Part shown: one piece after another, positions 7,192-15,143 of the stretch
Numbering within the stretch: the stretch's first letter is position 1
Layout: each line of letters opens with the position of its first letter
NCBI GenBank assembly: GCA_026416755.1
Contig: JAOAEP010000103.1
Span: 1 to 19,111, forward strand
Direction of reading: 5' to 3'
From: a bacterium
GTDB taxonomy: Bacteria > Ratteibacteria > UBA8468 > B48-G9 > JAFGKM01
DNA: 19,111 nucleotides
The notes under the pieces: generated by a model
The model's database searches: none
The model's input: the letters and a program-made list of their open reading frames with translations, nothing else
Told to the model about the DNA's origin: nothing
Translations under genes and position numbers: made by a program

Positions 7192-8410
7192 CTTAGGAAC
7201 AACAAAATTTTTTGGTTTGGTGGGGCTTGTAAGGGAAACAAGTATTGAGATTATAGCAAAAGATGTTATTAAAACAGAAGAAAATTGGTTTAGAAATGGA
7301 AGAATAGGAGATTTGAAAGGAGTAGCAAGTGGTTTAGTGGACTTACTTGATTCTCTCAGCAAACAATCAAAAGAAAAAATTAAAAGTATTACAGTAGGAA
7401 TAGGCGGTGGACATGTTATGGGGAGGGTTTATTCAAAAAAGATGGAAATTTTACCTAAAGGAAGAACGATTAATGAAAATGATGTGGATTTTCTGGAAAG
7501 AGAATTAAAAAATCTTGTTTCAGGGCAAAATGGAGAAAATAGAGATATAATATACATTGTGCCTCAAGAATTTATAATTGATGGTAATCCGATCGCTGTT
7601 GGAAGTTCTCCAGTAGGGATGCATGGAAATACACTTGAAATGAAAGCACATATACTTACAGGAGAAATAAATCCTATCAAAAATATTGGAGAATGTGCAA
7701 AATTAGCTGGTGTAGAAGTTGATGCAAACATGTTTCCTTTTTCATGGGCTGTGGCCGAATCTGTTTTAAGTGACGAAGAAAAAAAAGCAGGATGTCTTAT
7801 AATTGATTTTGGGAAGAATACAACAGATATTGTTCTTTACTGTGAGGGGAAAATAATTTTGACAGATTCTATTAGAGTTGGCTCATTTCATATAGATTTT
7901 GACCTTGCTTCAAAATATCATACTTCTTTTGAATTTGCTGAAGAATTAAAAAAGAAATATGCCTGGTGCGATTACAGAAGATTTAAAGATGAAAAAAAAG
8001 ATGAAATAAAAATGGTTGAAATAGTAAATCCCAAAGGCAAATCTCTTGGTAAAGTTAGCATTGAGGAAATTTCAAAAATTGTCTTTTGGCGAATACAACA
8101 GATTTTTGAAGATTTAATTCTTAAAGAAAGAATTATGAAAACAGGATATTATCCAACAAGAATTTCAGAGGTTGTAATATCTGGGGGAGGAGTAAAATTA
8201 AAAGGAATTGTAAAACTAGTAGAGGATATTTTTCAATTACCAACAAGAATTGGCATACCACAAAAACTATTAAATCTTGAAAAGTCATTTCAAAAACCTG
8301 AATATTCTGCTGGAATAGGTCTTTTACTTCTTGCTTCAAAAGTAATGAAAGAAGATAATGGATCTTTTATGGAAAAAATAAAAAAATGGTTTAAGAAATG
8401 GTTATTCTAA
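7163..8410 (+). CDS. ftsA: Cell-division protein FtsA
   Basis: FtsA is an actin-like ATPase that tethers FtsZ to the membrane. The 415-residue sequence has the phosphate-1 loop DLGTTK (10-15), the 1C-subdomain segment SSPVGMHGNTLEMKAHILTG (148-167), phosphate-2 loop DFGKNTTD (215-222) and adenosine motif ISGGGVKLKG (339-348). The C-terminus MEKIKKWFKKWLF is an ideal amphipathic membrane-targeting helix. The segment after phosphate-2, usually GGxxxTxDIA, here reads VGSFHIDFDLA (239-249), without the usual Thr. The start lies 29 nt inside ftsQ with only a weak Shine-Dalgarno site. The ftsZ start is 13 nt downstream. Confidence 0.93.
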   Translation: MKEQIITVVDLGTTKFFGLVGLVRETSIEIIAKDVIKTEENWFRNGRIGDLKGVASGLVDLLDSLSKQSKEKIKSITVGIGGGHVMGRVYSKKMEILPKGRTINENDVDFLERELKNLVSGQNGENRDIIYIVPQEFIIDGNPIAVGSSPVGMHGNTLEMKAHILTGEINPIKNIGECAKLAGVEVDANMFPFSWAVAESVLSDEEKKAGCLIIDFGKNTTDIVLYCEGKIILTDSIRVGSFHIDFDLASKYHTSFEFAEELKKKYAWCDYRRFKDEKKDEIKMVEIVNPKGKSLGKVSIEEISKIVFWRIQQIFEDLILKERIMKTGYYPTRISEVVISGGGVKLKGIVKLVEDIFQLPTRIGIPQKLLNLEKSFQKPEYSAGIGLLLLASKVMKEDNGSFMEKIKKWFKKWLF

Positions 8411-8423
8411 ATAGGAGGGGAAA

Positions 8424-9521
8424 ATGGTTATCCCTATTGAAAATTCAAAAACTTTATCAACTATAAACATAAAAGCAGTTGGAATTGGAAATGCAGGTGG
8501 AAATATCTTATCAAGAATTTACAACAAAATAAATGGAGTACAGTTCGTAATTTTCAATACGGATGCTTTTGCTTTACAAAATGCAAAAGGTGATATTAAA
8601 ATCCAAATTGGTGAAAAAACTACAAAAGGCACAGGTACAGGTAAAGATCCAGAAAAAGGAAGATTTGCAGCAAGTGAAGATAAAGAAAAAATAGCTGAAG
8701 CATTAAAAAATACTCAAATCCTTTTTTTAGTTGCTGGATTGGGTGGTGGCACTGGCACAGGAGGGGCTCCTGTTATCGCCAAAATAGCAAAAGATCTTGG
8801 GGCAATTGTGATTTCACTTGTAACTACTCCCTTTGACTTGGAAGGAGAAAAAATAAAACAGTATGCCAATGAAGGACTTGAGATACTTCTAAAAAATGTA
8901 GATACACTTATTCATATATCAAATCAAAAGTTGTATGAAATTGTAGAAGATAAAACTTCTTGTGAAAAAGCATTTGAAAAAATTGATGAAATTATTATGA
9001 ATACTATTTCCTCTCTTTCAGATCTTATATATAAACCAAAACTTTTAGATATTGACCTTGCAAATATTTGTTCTGTAGTTGAAAATGCTGGAAGAGGAAT
9101 AGTTGGAATTGGTTCAGGAAAAGGGGAAGGGAGGATAGAACAAGCAGTAAAAAGTACTATAGAAAATCCATTAATTGAAAAGAGTGAAATTATGGAAGCA
9201 AAAAATATTCTTATAAGTATAATTGGTAGCCCTGATTTAACTTTAAAAGAATTTAGAGAAGGGGTTAGTTTAATCCAATCAAGAATTTCAAGCCCTTCTA
9301 CTTTCCTTGGATTAGCTACAGACCCCAATCTTACTGATGAAGTAAAGATAACTTTACTTGCCACTGGTATTGGTAAATCACCAACTCCTGTAGAAAAACC
9401 TTATACACCCTATCCATCTAAACCTAAAAAGTCGGAGGAATTACCATTAGATAAAGAAATAATAGAGGAAATTATTGATGAACCTATTTGGAAATCCAGA
9501 GAAAAAGGGGAAGAAATATGA
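8424..9521 (+). CDS. ftsZ: Cell-division GTPase FtsZ, divergent T7 loop
   Basis: FtsZ polymerises with GTP into the division ring. The 365-residue sequence has a G-rich loop GIGNAGGN (20-27), NTDAFAL (45-51), the tubulin signature GGGTGTG (107-113), TTPFDLEG (134-141), N167 in ISNQ, and the C-terminal domain ending ATGIG (313-317). A short linker leads to DEPIWKSRE (352-360), a plausible form of the conserved tail that binds FtsA. Several conserved sites differ. The T7 loop, usually NxDxxD, reads DIDLANI (209-215), so the catalytic Asp (E. coli D212) is Asn. The GTP-site Arg of FEGKKR (E. coli R142) is Ile144. The loop usually read as GLGAG is GTGTG. A strong AGGAGG lies 5 nt upstream. Its stop codon overlaps the next start (ATGA). 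Confidence 0.95.
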   Translation: MVIPIENSKTLSTINIKAVGIGNAGGNILSRIYNKINGVQFVIFNTDAFALQNAKGDIKIQIGEKTTKGTGTGKDPEKGRFAASEDKEKIAEALKNTQILFLVAGLGGGTGTGGAPVIAKIAKDLGAIVISLVTTPFDLEGEKIKQYANEGLEILLKNVDTLIHISNQKLYEIVEDKTSCEKAFEKIDEIIMNTISSLSDLIYKPKLLDIDLANICSVVENAGRGIVGIGSGKGEGRIEQAVKSTIENPLIEKSEIMEAKNILISIIGSPDLTLKEFREGVSLIQSRISSPSTFLGLATDPNLTDEVKITLLATGIGKSPTPVEKPYTPYPSKPKKSEELPLDKEIIEEIIDEPIWKSREKGEEI

Positions 9522-10330
9522 AAATAGGTATATGTAATGAAATTTTTAGGGATTGGAAACTTGAAGATGTTTTTAATTATTTAAAAAAAATAGGTTATCA
9601 GGGAATTGAAATCGCTCCTTTTACAATAAGCGATGATATAAGAACTATCCCAGAAAGTAAAATTGAAGACATAATAAAAAATTCAGAAAAAACAGAAATA
9701 AAAATTATAGGGACACACTGGCTTTTAGTAAAACCTGAGGGTTTATCAGTTTCGTCTCCGGATAAGGATTTAAGAAAAAAGACAGCAGAATACTTAATTA
9801 AACTTGTAGAATTTACTTCAAAAATTGGTGGTGAAGTTATGGTTTTTGGTTCTCCTAAACAAAGAAGAATTCAAGAAGGACAGACATTTGAAGAAGTAAA
9901 AAATTATTTTAAAGAAGTAATAACACCAGCATTGGAAAAATGTGAAGAAAAAAAAATCTATTTATGTATAGAACCTCTAGCAAGGACTGAAACAAATTTT
10001 ATAAATAAAGCTCAAGAGGCAATAGAAATAATTGAAGAAATAAATCATCCAAACCTTAAACTCCACCTTGATGTAAAAGCAATGAGTGATGAAGAAAAAC
10101 CAATTGTTGAAATCATTCAGGAAGGAGCAAAATATCTTAAACACTTTCATGTAAATGATAAAAATTTACTGGGTCCTGGATTTGGAGAAATTGATTATAA
10201 GCCAATAATTGAAAAACTAAAAGAAATAGGTTATAATGGGTGGTTATCAGTAGAAGTTTTTGATTTTACACCAGGTCCAGAAGTCATTGCAGAAAAAAGT
10301 ATTCAATATTTAAGGAAATTTTTATTTTAA
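9518..10330 (+). CDS. Sugar phosphate isomerase/epimerase (xylose isomerase-like TIM barrel)
   Basis: The 270-residue TIM barrel belongs to the AP-endonuclease-2/xylose isomerase-like superfamily, whose members interconvert ketoses and aldoses or epimerise them using a divalent metal. Expected ligands are visible at strand ends: E152 (CIEPLA), D185 (LHLDVKAM), H211 (HFHVND) and E246 (LSVEVFD). GYQGIEI (27-33) is the usual first strand. I chose the ATG at 9518, which overlaps the ftsZ TGA and follows a G-rich AAGGGGA about 5 nt away. An in-frame ATG at 9488 would add ten basic residues of no family resemblance. It is the first gene of a carbohydrate set. The substrate cannot be read from the sequence; D-psicose/tagatose 3-epimerase-like or inositol-type chemistry is possible. 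Confidence 0.88.
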   Translation: MKIGICNEIFRDWKLEDVFNYLKKIGYQGIEIAPFTISDDIRTIPESKIEDIIKNSEKTEIKIIGTHWLLVKPEGLSVSSPDKDLRKKTAEYLIKLVEFTSKIGGEVMVFGSPKQRRIQEGQTFEEVKNYFKEVITPALEKCEEKKIYLCIEPLARTETNFINKAQEAIEIIEEINHPNLKLHLDVKAMSDEEKPIVEIIQEGAKYLKHFHVNDKNLLGPGFGEIDYKPIIEKLKEIGYNGWLSVEVFDFTPGPEVIAEKSIQYLRKFLF

Positions 10331-10342
10331 AATGGAGTTAAA

Positions 10343-11380
10343 ATGGATAAAATAAAAATAGGAATTGTTGGTCTTGGAAGGAGTGGATGGGGAATTCATT
10401 GTAGAATTATTTCTCAATTACCAGATTTATATGAGATTGTTTCTGTTTGTGACGAAGATAAAAAAAGATTGGAAGAGGCGAAAGAAAGATTTAAATGCAA
10501 GACATATAATAACTTTAATGACTTTTTAGAAGATGAGGATATTGAACTTGTGGTAATAGCAACATTTTCACATCTCCATTCAGAACAAACAATAAAAGCT
10601 CTCAAAAAAGGTAAAAACGTAATATGCGAGAAGCCAATGGCAACAAGTTTAAAGGATGCTGAGGAGATGGTAAAAACTGCTAAAGAGACAGGAAGAATTT
10701 TAACAATATTTCAAAATAGAAGATATTCTCCTGATTTTCTAAAAGTAAAAGAAATTATTGATTCAGGAGTGATAGGAAGAATAATCCTTATAAAAATGCT
10801 TTACCATAATTTTGGAAGAAGATGGGATTGGCAAACTTTAAAGAAATATGGAGGGGGATTATTGAACAATTGGGGTCCTCATTTGATTGACCAAGCATTA
10901 CAGTTATTTGGGACTTATGAAGAACCTGAAATTTTTTGTCAAATGGAAAAGACATTAACACTTGGAGATGCAGAGGACCATGTAAAAATAATTTTAAAAG
11001 GCAAAAAATCCCCAATGATTGATATAGAAATAACTTCTTGTTGTTGTTATCCTCAAGAAAATTGGTTAGTAATGGGAACAACAGGTGGGATAAAGGGAAC
11101 TATGACTCATTTAGTATGGAAATATTTTTATCCTCATGATTTACCTCTCAGAAAAGTAGAAGAAAATCCAGTGCCTGATAGAAGTTATAACATAGAAAAA
11201 ATTCCATGGCAAGAAGAACAAAAATGGGAGATTGAAGAAAAAGACAAAGATTATGAAGTTAATTTTTACAAAGACCTTTATCAATCAATTAAAAATAATA
11301 AACCATTAAAAATAACTCCTGAAAGTGTACTAAGAGTTATTTCGGTAATAGAGAAATGCCATAAATTGAGCGAAAGTTAA
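10343..11380 (+). CDS. Gfo/Idh/MocA-family NAD(P)-dependent oxidoreductase
   Basis: Members oxidise or reduce sugars, polyols and their derivatives. The 345-residue protein has an N-terminal Rossmann fold with IGIVGLGRSGWG (6-17), the strand VIATFSHLHS (71-80) and the hallmark CEKPMA with K97 (95-100). The C-terminal domain has GGGLLNNWGPHLID (170-183), whose H180 and D183 sit at the usual substrate-site positions. The Asp of the usual GGxLxDxGxH is Asn here. Residues 233-235 are three consecutive cysteines. TGG upstream with GGAG at 10334-10337 gives a good ribosome site 12 nt after the isomerase stop. It probably acts on the same sugar as the neighbouring isomerase. Confidence 0.9.
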   Translation: MDKIKIGIVGLGRSGWGIHCRIISQLPDLYEIVSVCDEDKKRLEEAKERFKCKTYNNFNDFLEDEDIELVVIATFSHLHSEQTIKALKKGKNVICEKPMATSLKDAEEMVKTAKETGRILTIFQNRRYSPDFLKVKEIIDSGVIGRIILIKMLYHNFGRRWDWQTLKKYGGGLLNNWGPHLIDQALQLFGTYEEPEIFCQMEKTLTLGDAEDHVKIILKGKKSPMIDIEITSCCCYPQENWLVMGTTGGIKGTMTHLVWKYFYPHDLPLRKVEENPVPDRSYNIEKIPWQEEQKWEIEEKDKDYEVNFYKDLYQSIKNNKPLKITPESVLRVISVIEKCHKLSES

Positions 11381-11395
11381 AAAAGGAGGGTTAAA

Positions 11396-12511
11396 ATGGC
11401 GAAATTTATTATAAAAAATGAAAAAAGAGATTGGTTTAATTTTCCAATGAAGGTTGAATATGAAGAAGAAAATTTAATATTAAAAACAGAAGAGAAAAAA
11501 TTATTTACTCAAATAGATGAAGAGAATAATAAAAAATACTTAGTGTTTCTTCCTGGGGAAATAAAAAAAGATACTGAAATAGAATTTGAACTTGAAAAAA
11601 CAGATTTGGTACCTGAAATTGTGAAAATCAAAGACGATAAAAATGGGAAAGTTGATGTTTTTATAAATGAAACTTTATTTACAACTTATAATTATTCAGA
11701 AGAGAATGCACGACCATTTTTAAATCCAGTAATAGGTCCTGGAGGAAAATCAATGGTAAGAAAATCAGCAAGTCCAGGTAACCCTGAAAAATTTGATCAT
11801 ATTCATCACAGAGGCATATGGGTTGCTCATGGAGATGTAAATGGAACAGATAACTGGTCTGAAGAAGAAGGACATGGGAAAATAATTCATAAAGAATTTA
11901 TAAAACTTATAAGTGGGCCTATATTTGGTTTAATTCATTCACTTAATTATTGGGTAGATAATAAAAATAGAAAAATTCTTGAAGAGGAGAGAATAATAAA
12001 AATTTATAATTTACCACCGGAACATAGAATAATTGACCATATAATTGTTTTAAGAGCAACTGAAGGAGAAGTAATTTTTAAAGATACAAAGGAAAGTGGA
12101 TTATTAAGTATAAGAGTAAATCCTGAAATGGAAGGTAGAAGAAAAGGTCTTATTACCAATTCTTATGGAGCAACTGGAGAGGAAGAATGTTGGGGTAAAA
12201 GGTCTTTCTGGGTTGATTATTCAGGAGAGATTGAAAATGTGAAATGTGGTATTACAGTATTTGACTGGCCAGAGAATTTAAGATATCCAACTTACTGGCA
12301 TGTTAGAGATTATGGACTTTTCAGTGCTAATTTTTTTGGTCTCTCAGATTTTTATAATAATAAAAAAATCTCAGGAACTTATATTTTACCTTATGGAAAT
12401 GAGTTAAAACTTCTATATAGAATCTATATACACTCAGATGATTGCGAAAAAAGTAAAATCAGTGAAAAATTTTTAAACTTCCTTTATCCTCCAAAATTAG
12501 AAATAAAATGA
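11396..12511 (+). CDS. DUF6807 (PmoA-like) family protein
   Basis: The 371-residue protein matches the DUF6807 family, often labelled 'methane oxygenase PmoA' although it is unrelated to particulate methane monooxygenase. Hallmarks are RPFLNPVIGPGG (106-117), the His-rich HIHHRGIWVAHGDVNG (135-150) and a C-terminal WHVRDYGLFSANFFG segment. No signal peptide or membrane helix is seen, so it is probably cytoplasmic. The function is not established; members commonly sit beside Gfo/Idh dehydrogenases in saccharide gene clusters, as here. The clustered His residues suggest a metal or sugar site (inference). A strong AGGAGG (11384-11389) lies 6 nt before the start. The gene overlaps the next by 4 nt (ATGA). 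Confidence 0.82.
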   Translation: MAKFIIKNEKRDWFNFPMKVEYEEENLILKTEEKKLFTQIDEENNKKYLVFLPGEIKKDTEIEFELEKTDLVPEIVKIKDDKNGKVDVFINETLFTTYNYSEENARPFLNPVIGPGGKSMVRKSASPGNPEKFDHIHHRGIWVAHGDVNGTDNWSEEEGHGKIIHKEFIKLISGPIFGLIHSLNYWVDNKNRKILEEERIIKIYNLPPEHRIIDHIIVLRATEGEVIFKDTKESGLLSIRVNPEMEGRRKGLITNSYGATGEEECWGKRSFWVDYSGEIENVKCGITVFDWPENLRYPTYWHVRDYGLFSANFFGLSDFYNNKKISGTYILPYGNELKLLYRIYIHSDDCEKSKISEKFLNFLYPPKLEIK

Positions 12512-13587
12512 ATGTAAGAGAAAGAATTTTAAATACTTTCAATAATTTTAAAGTAGATAGAATACCCTTTTTAACATATCCTTTTTTAATTCCTTCTGGT
12601 GAAAATGAAAGAGATTTAAGAAATAATGGTTTGGGATACTGGTGGATTATTTCACCTTTAGTTATTAAGAATAGGACCTTAGAAAGAATAACAACTTATT
12701 TTTACCAGAATGGCAGAGAGTATATAAAAAATACTTTTAGAAGTAAATATGGTGAAATTTATGAAATTTATGACACAGAAGGTGCTTATGGAACTTCTCT
12801 GAGAAAAAAATTTTTACTTAAAGAAGAAAAAGAATTTGAAATTTTTGAAAAAATTTTAAAAGATGAAGAAATTGAAATAAACAAAAGTCTTTATAAAGAA
12901 ATTAAAAAAAATCTGGGAAATGATGGAATTATAGTATCCTGGATTCCCAAATCTCCTTTTCAGTCACTGCTTTATGAATTAATTGGTCCTGAAAATTTTG
13001 CTTATTTAATTTATGACTATTATGATTTATTTCTTCATATGTATAATGTGCTTCTTAAAAGATATTTAAAAATTTGTGAATTACTTTCAGATACAGAATT
13101 TGAATTTTTTGAGATTGGAGATAATATAACTAGTGAAATGATTGGTCTTGAAAGATTCAAAAAATTCGTAATCCCTGTATATGAAAAAGTTTGTGAAATC
13201 TTTCATGTAAGAAATAAAAAAGTTGGTTCTCATATGGATGGAAACCTAAAAATTTTAAAAGAAGAAATAACAAAAACAAAACTTGACTTTATTGACGCTT
13301 TTACTCCATATCCAGATACAGATTTAACTTTGAAGGAGGCAAAAAAAGAATGGAATAATAAAGTTATAATAATAAATTATCCCTCTTCTGTGCACATAAG
13401 AAGCGAAAAAGAAATAGAAGAGATTACAAAGAAATTAATTGATGAAGCATTTCCTTGTGATAAATTTATAATAAATATTACTGAAAACATCCCATCTGAA
13501 CATTGGAACAAAAGTTTGAAAATTATAAATAACATTCTTATAAAATATGGAGAGGTCCCAAAAGGAGGGCAAAAATGGACTATCTGA
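12508..13587 (+). CDS. Uroporphyrinogen decarboxylase-like (UroD/MtaA superfamily) protein
   Basis: The 359-residue TIM-barrel protein resembles the UroD superfamily. It has the N-terminal MNVRERILNTFNNFKVDRIP, a central GDNITSEMIGLERFKKFVIP (204-223), a strand ending VGSHMDGN (239-246), and the FTPYPDTDLTLKEAKKEW (265-282) segment. It lacks the N-terminal Arg-rich motif of heme-pathway UroD. It also lacks the His-x-Cys zinc ligands of corrinoid methyltransferases of the MtaA type: the matching place reads HMDG. It belongs to the catabolic-type subgroup found in sugar clusters, whose reaction is unknown. It overlaps its upstream neighbour by 4 nt and the kinase by 13 nt, which ties it to sugar metabolism. 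I would not call it hemE. Confidence 0.78.
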   Translation: MNVRERILNTFNNFKVDRIPFLTYPFLIPSGENERDLRNNGLGYWWIISPLVIKNRTLERITTYFYQNGREYIKNTFRSKYGEIYEIYDTEGAYGTSLRKKFLLKEEKEFEIFEKILKDEEIEINKSLYKEIKKNLGNDGIIVSWIPKSPFQSLLYELIGPENFAYLIYDYYDLFLHMYNVLLKRYLKICELLSDTEFEFFEIGDNITSEMIGLERFKKFVIPVYEKVCEIFHVRNKKVGSHMDGNLKILKEEITKTKLDFIDAFTPYPDTDLTLKEAKKEWNNKVIIINYPSSVHIRSEKEIEEITKKLIDEAFPCDKFIINITENIPSEHWNKSLKIINNILIKYGEVPKGGQKWTI

Positions 13588-15104
13588 TGGGTATTGACAT
13601 AGGAACAACAGGTGTTAAGACTGTCGTCATTGATATTTGGGGTAATTTAAAAGGAACTCATACTATAGAATACCCCTTAATAACTCCAAAACCTGGATGG
13701 GCTGAACAGAGCCCAAGTGATTGGTGGAATGCAACTATTAAATGTATTAAAGAAATTTTAAAGAAGTTAAAAATTAAAGGTGAGGAGATAAAAGGAATTG
13801 GATTAACAGGTCAAATGCATGGTGCAGTTTTTCTTGATAAAAACAATAATGTAGTTCACCCTGCAATTTTATGGTGTGACCAAAGAACACACCAAGAATG
13901 TGAAGATATAAATAAAATTGTTGGAAAAGATAAAATTTTTGAAATTACATGTAATCCAGTATTAACTGGTTTTCAAGCACCCAAAATTTTATGGCTTAGG
14001 AAAAACAGATCAGATATTTACAAAAATGTAAGGAAAATTTTATTACCTAAGGATTATATAAGATTTTGTTTAACCGGTGAGTTTGCAACGGATGTTTCGG
14101 ATGCTTCTGGTACCTCTCTTTTTGATGTAAGGCGAAGAAAATGGTCAGAAGAAATTCTTGAAAGATTAAATATTCCTATTGATTTATTGCCAAATGTCTA
14201 TGAAGGGACTGAAATTACAGGTCATATAAAAAAAGATGTAGCAAAATTAACTGGGCTTAAAGAAAAGATACCAGTTGTTGCGGGGGGAGGAGATCAAGCA
14301 GCAGGTGGAGTTGGAAATGGAGTAGTTGAAGAAGGTCTTGTATCTGTTACTATCGGAACAAGCGGAGTAGTCTTTGCACATTCAGAAAAAGTAATAGTTG
14401 ATCCAAATGGCCGTCTTCATACTTTTTGTCATGCTGTTCCTGGTAAATGGCATTTAATGGGAGTTATGCTTTCTGCAGGGGGTTCTTTTAGATGGTTAAG
14501 AGATAATTTATGTGAAGAAGAAAAAAAAGAAGCAAAAAGGAAAAAAATAGATCCTTATGAAATAATGACAGCAAAAGCAAAAAGTGTTCCTGTTGGTTCA
14601 GAAGGACTTATTTTTTTACCATATTTAACAGGAGAAAGATGTCCTTATCCAGACCCATATGCAAGGGGTGTATTTTTTGGCTTATCTTTAAAACATACAA
14701 AAAATCATATCATTAGAAGTGTAATGGAAGGAATAACTTTTGGATTAAAGGACTCTGTTGAAGTAATGAAAGAAATAAATTTACCTATCGGGGAAAAGTT
14801 TATTGCAAGTGGTGGTGGAGGTAAAAGTGATTTTTGGTGTCAAATGATGGCAGATATTTTTGCTAAAGATATTATTAGGCTGATCTGTCAGGAAGGAGCA
14901 CCATTTGGAGCATGCATACTTGCAGGAGTTGGTATTGGTATATATAAAGATGTCAAAATTGCTTGTAAAAGTATTTTAAAAGAAAAAGATATTTTTAAAT
15001 TTGAAATGGAAATAAATAAAAAATATGAAAATTTCTATAAAATTTATAAAGAACTTTATCAGGAACTTAAAAATTCTTTTGACAATTTAGCAAAAATTTT
15101 ATAA
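13575..15104 (+). CDS. xylB: Xylulokinase-like FGGY-family carbohydrate kinase
   Basis: FGGY kinases phosphorylate a sugar with ATP. The 509-residue protein begins with the ATPase phosphate loop GIDIGTTGVK (6-15). It carries GLTGQMHGAV (76-85), whose Met-His pair is the xylulokinase substrate motif, the catalytic Asp D240 in AGGGDQAAGG, and TIGTSGVV (259-266). A C-terminal FGGY-type segment SGGGGKSDFWCQMMADI completes it. The length is typical. AGGAGG at 13563-13568, inside the UroD-like gene, lies 6 nt before the start. The likely product is D-xylulose 5-phosphate feeding the pentose phosphate pathway, but a related ketose cannot be excluded. The neighbouring TIM-barrel isomerase could supply its substrate. 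Confidence 0.9.
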   Translation: MDYLMGIDIGTTGVKTVVIDIWGNLKGTHTIEYPLITPKPGWAEQSPSDWWNATIKCIKEILKKLKIKGEEIKGIGLTGQMHGAVFLDKNNNVVHPAILWCDQRTHQECEDINKIVGKDKIFEITCNPVLTGFQAPKILWLRKNRSDIYKNVRKILLPKDYIRFCLTGEFATDVSDASGTSLFDVRRRKWSEEILERLNIPIDLLPNVYEGTEITGHIKKDVAKLTGLKEKIPVVAGGGDQAAGGVGNGVVEEGLVSVTIGTSGVVFAHSEKVIVDPNGRLHTFCHAVPGKWHLMGVMLSAGGSFRWLRDNLCEEEKKEAKRKKIDPYEIMTAKAKSVPVGSEGLIFLPYLTGERCPYPDPYARGVFFGLSLKHTKNHIIRSVMEGITFGLKDSVEVMKEINLPIGEKFIASGGGGKSDFWCQMMADIFAKDIIRLICQEGAPFGACILAGVGIGIYKDVKIACKSILKEKDIFKFEMEINKKYENFYKIYKELYQELKNSFDNLAKIL

Positions 15105-15143
15105 AATTATTCATTCAAAAAATTAAAATTAAAAGGAGTAAAA

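Noticed and set aside
8924..9364. A 146-codon open frame on the minus strand opposite ftsZ.
   Set aside because: It lies wholly inside a well-supported ftsZ and reads as a low-complexity Ser/Ile-rich mirror of it. No family motif or ribosome site was seen. Other antisense frames (658-942, 4715-4987, 7093-7362, 10788-11081, 15275-15577) fail for the same reason.
9488..9517. An upstream in-frame ATG that would lengthen the sugar isomerase by ten residues.
   Set aside because: The extra MEIQRKRGRN is unlike the family, which begins at MKIGIC. The ATG at 9518 has a better ribosome site and the common ATGA overlap with ftsZ.
9518..10330. Calling the TIM-barrel gene xylose isomerase (xylA) because a xylulokinase follows.
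   Set aside because: At 270 residues it is far shorter than XylA and has the metal ligands of the smaller isomerase/epimerase group. The pairing with xylB is not enough.
11396..12511. Particulate methane monooxygenase subunit A.
   Set aside because: The PmoA label on this family is misleading. The protein has no membrane helices and matches DUF6807 motifs.
12508..13587. Heme-pathway hemE.
   Set aside because: The N-terminal substrate-binding Arg motif is absent and the operon is for sugar metabolism.
15095..15108. A 14-bp perfect palindrome (AATTTTATAAAATT) at the xylB stop codon, as a terminator or operator.
   Set aside because: It is made only of A and T, too weak for a hairpin terminator and expected by chance in this DNA. 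It has no T-tract beyond it.
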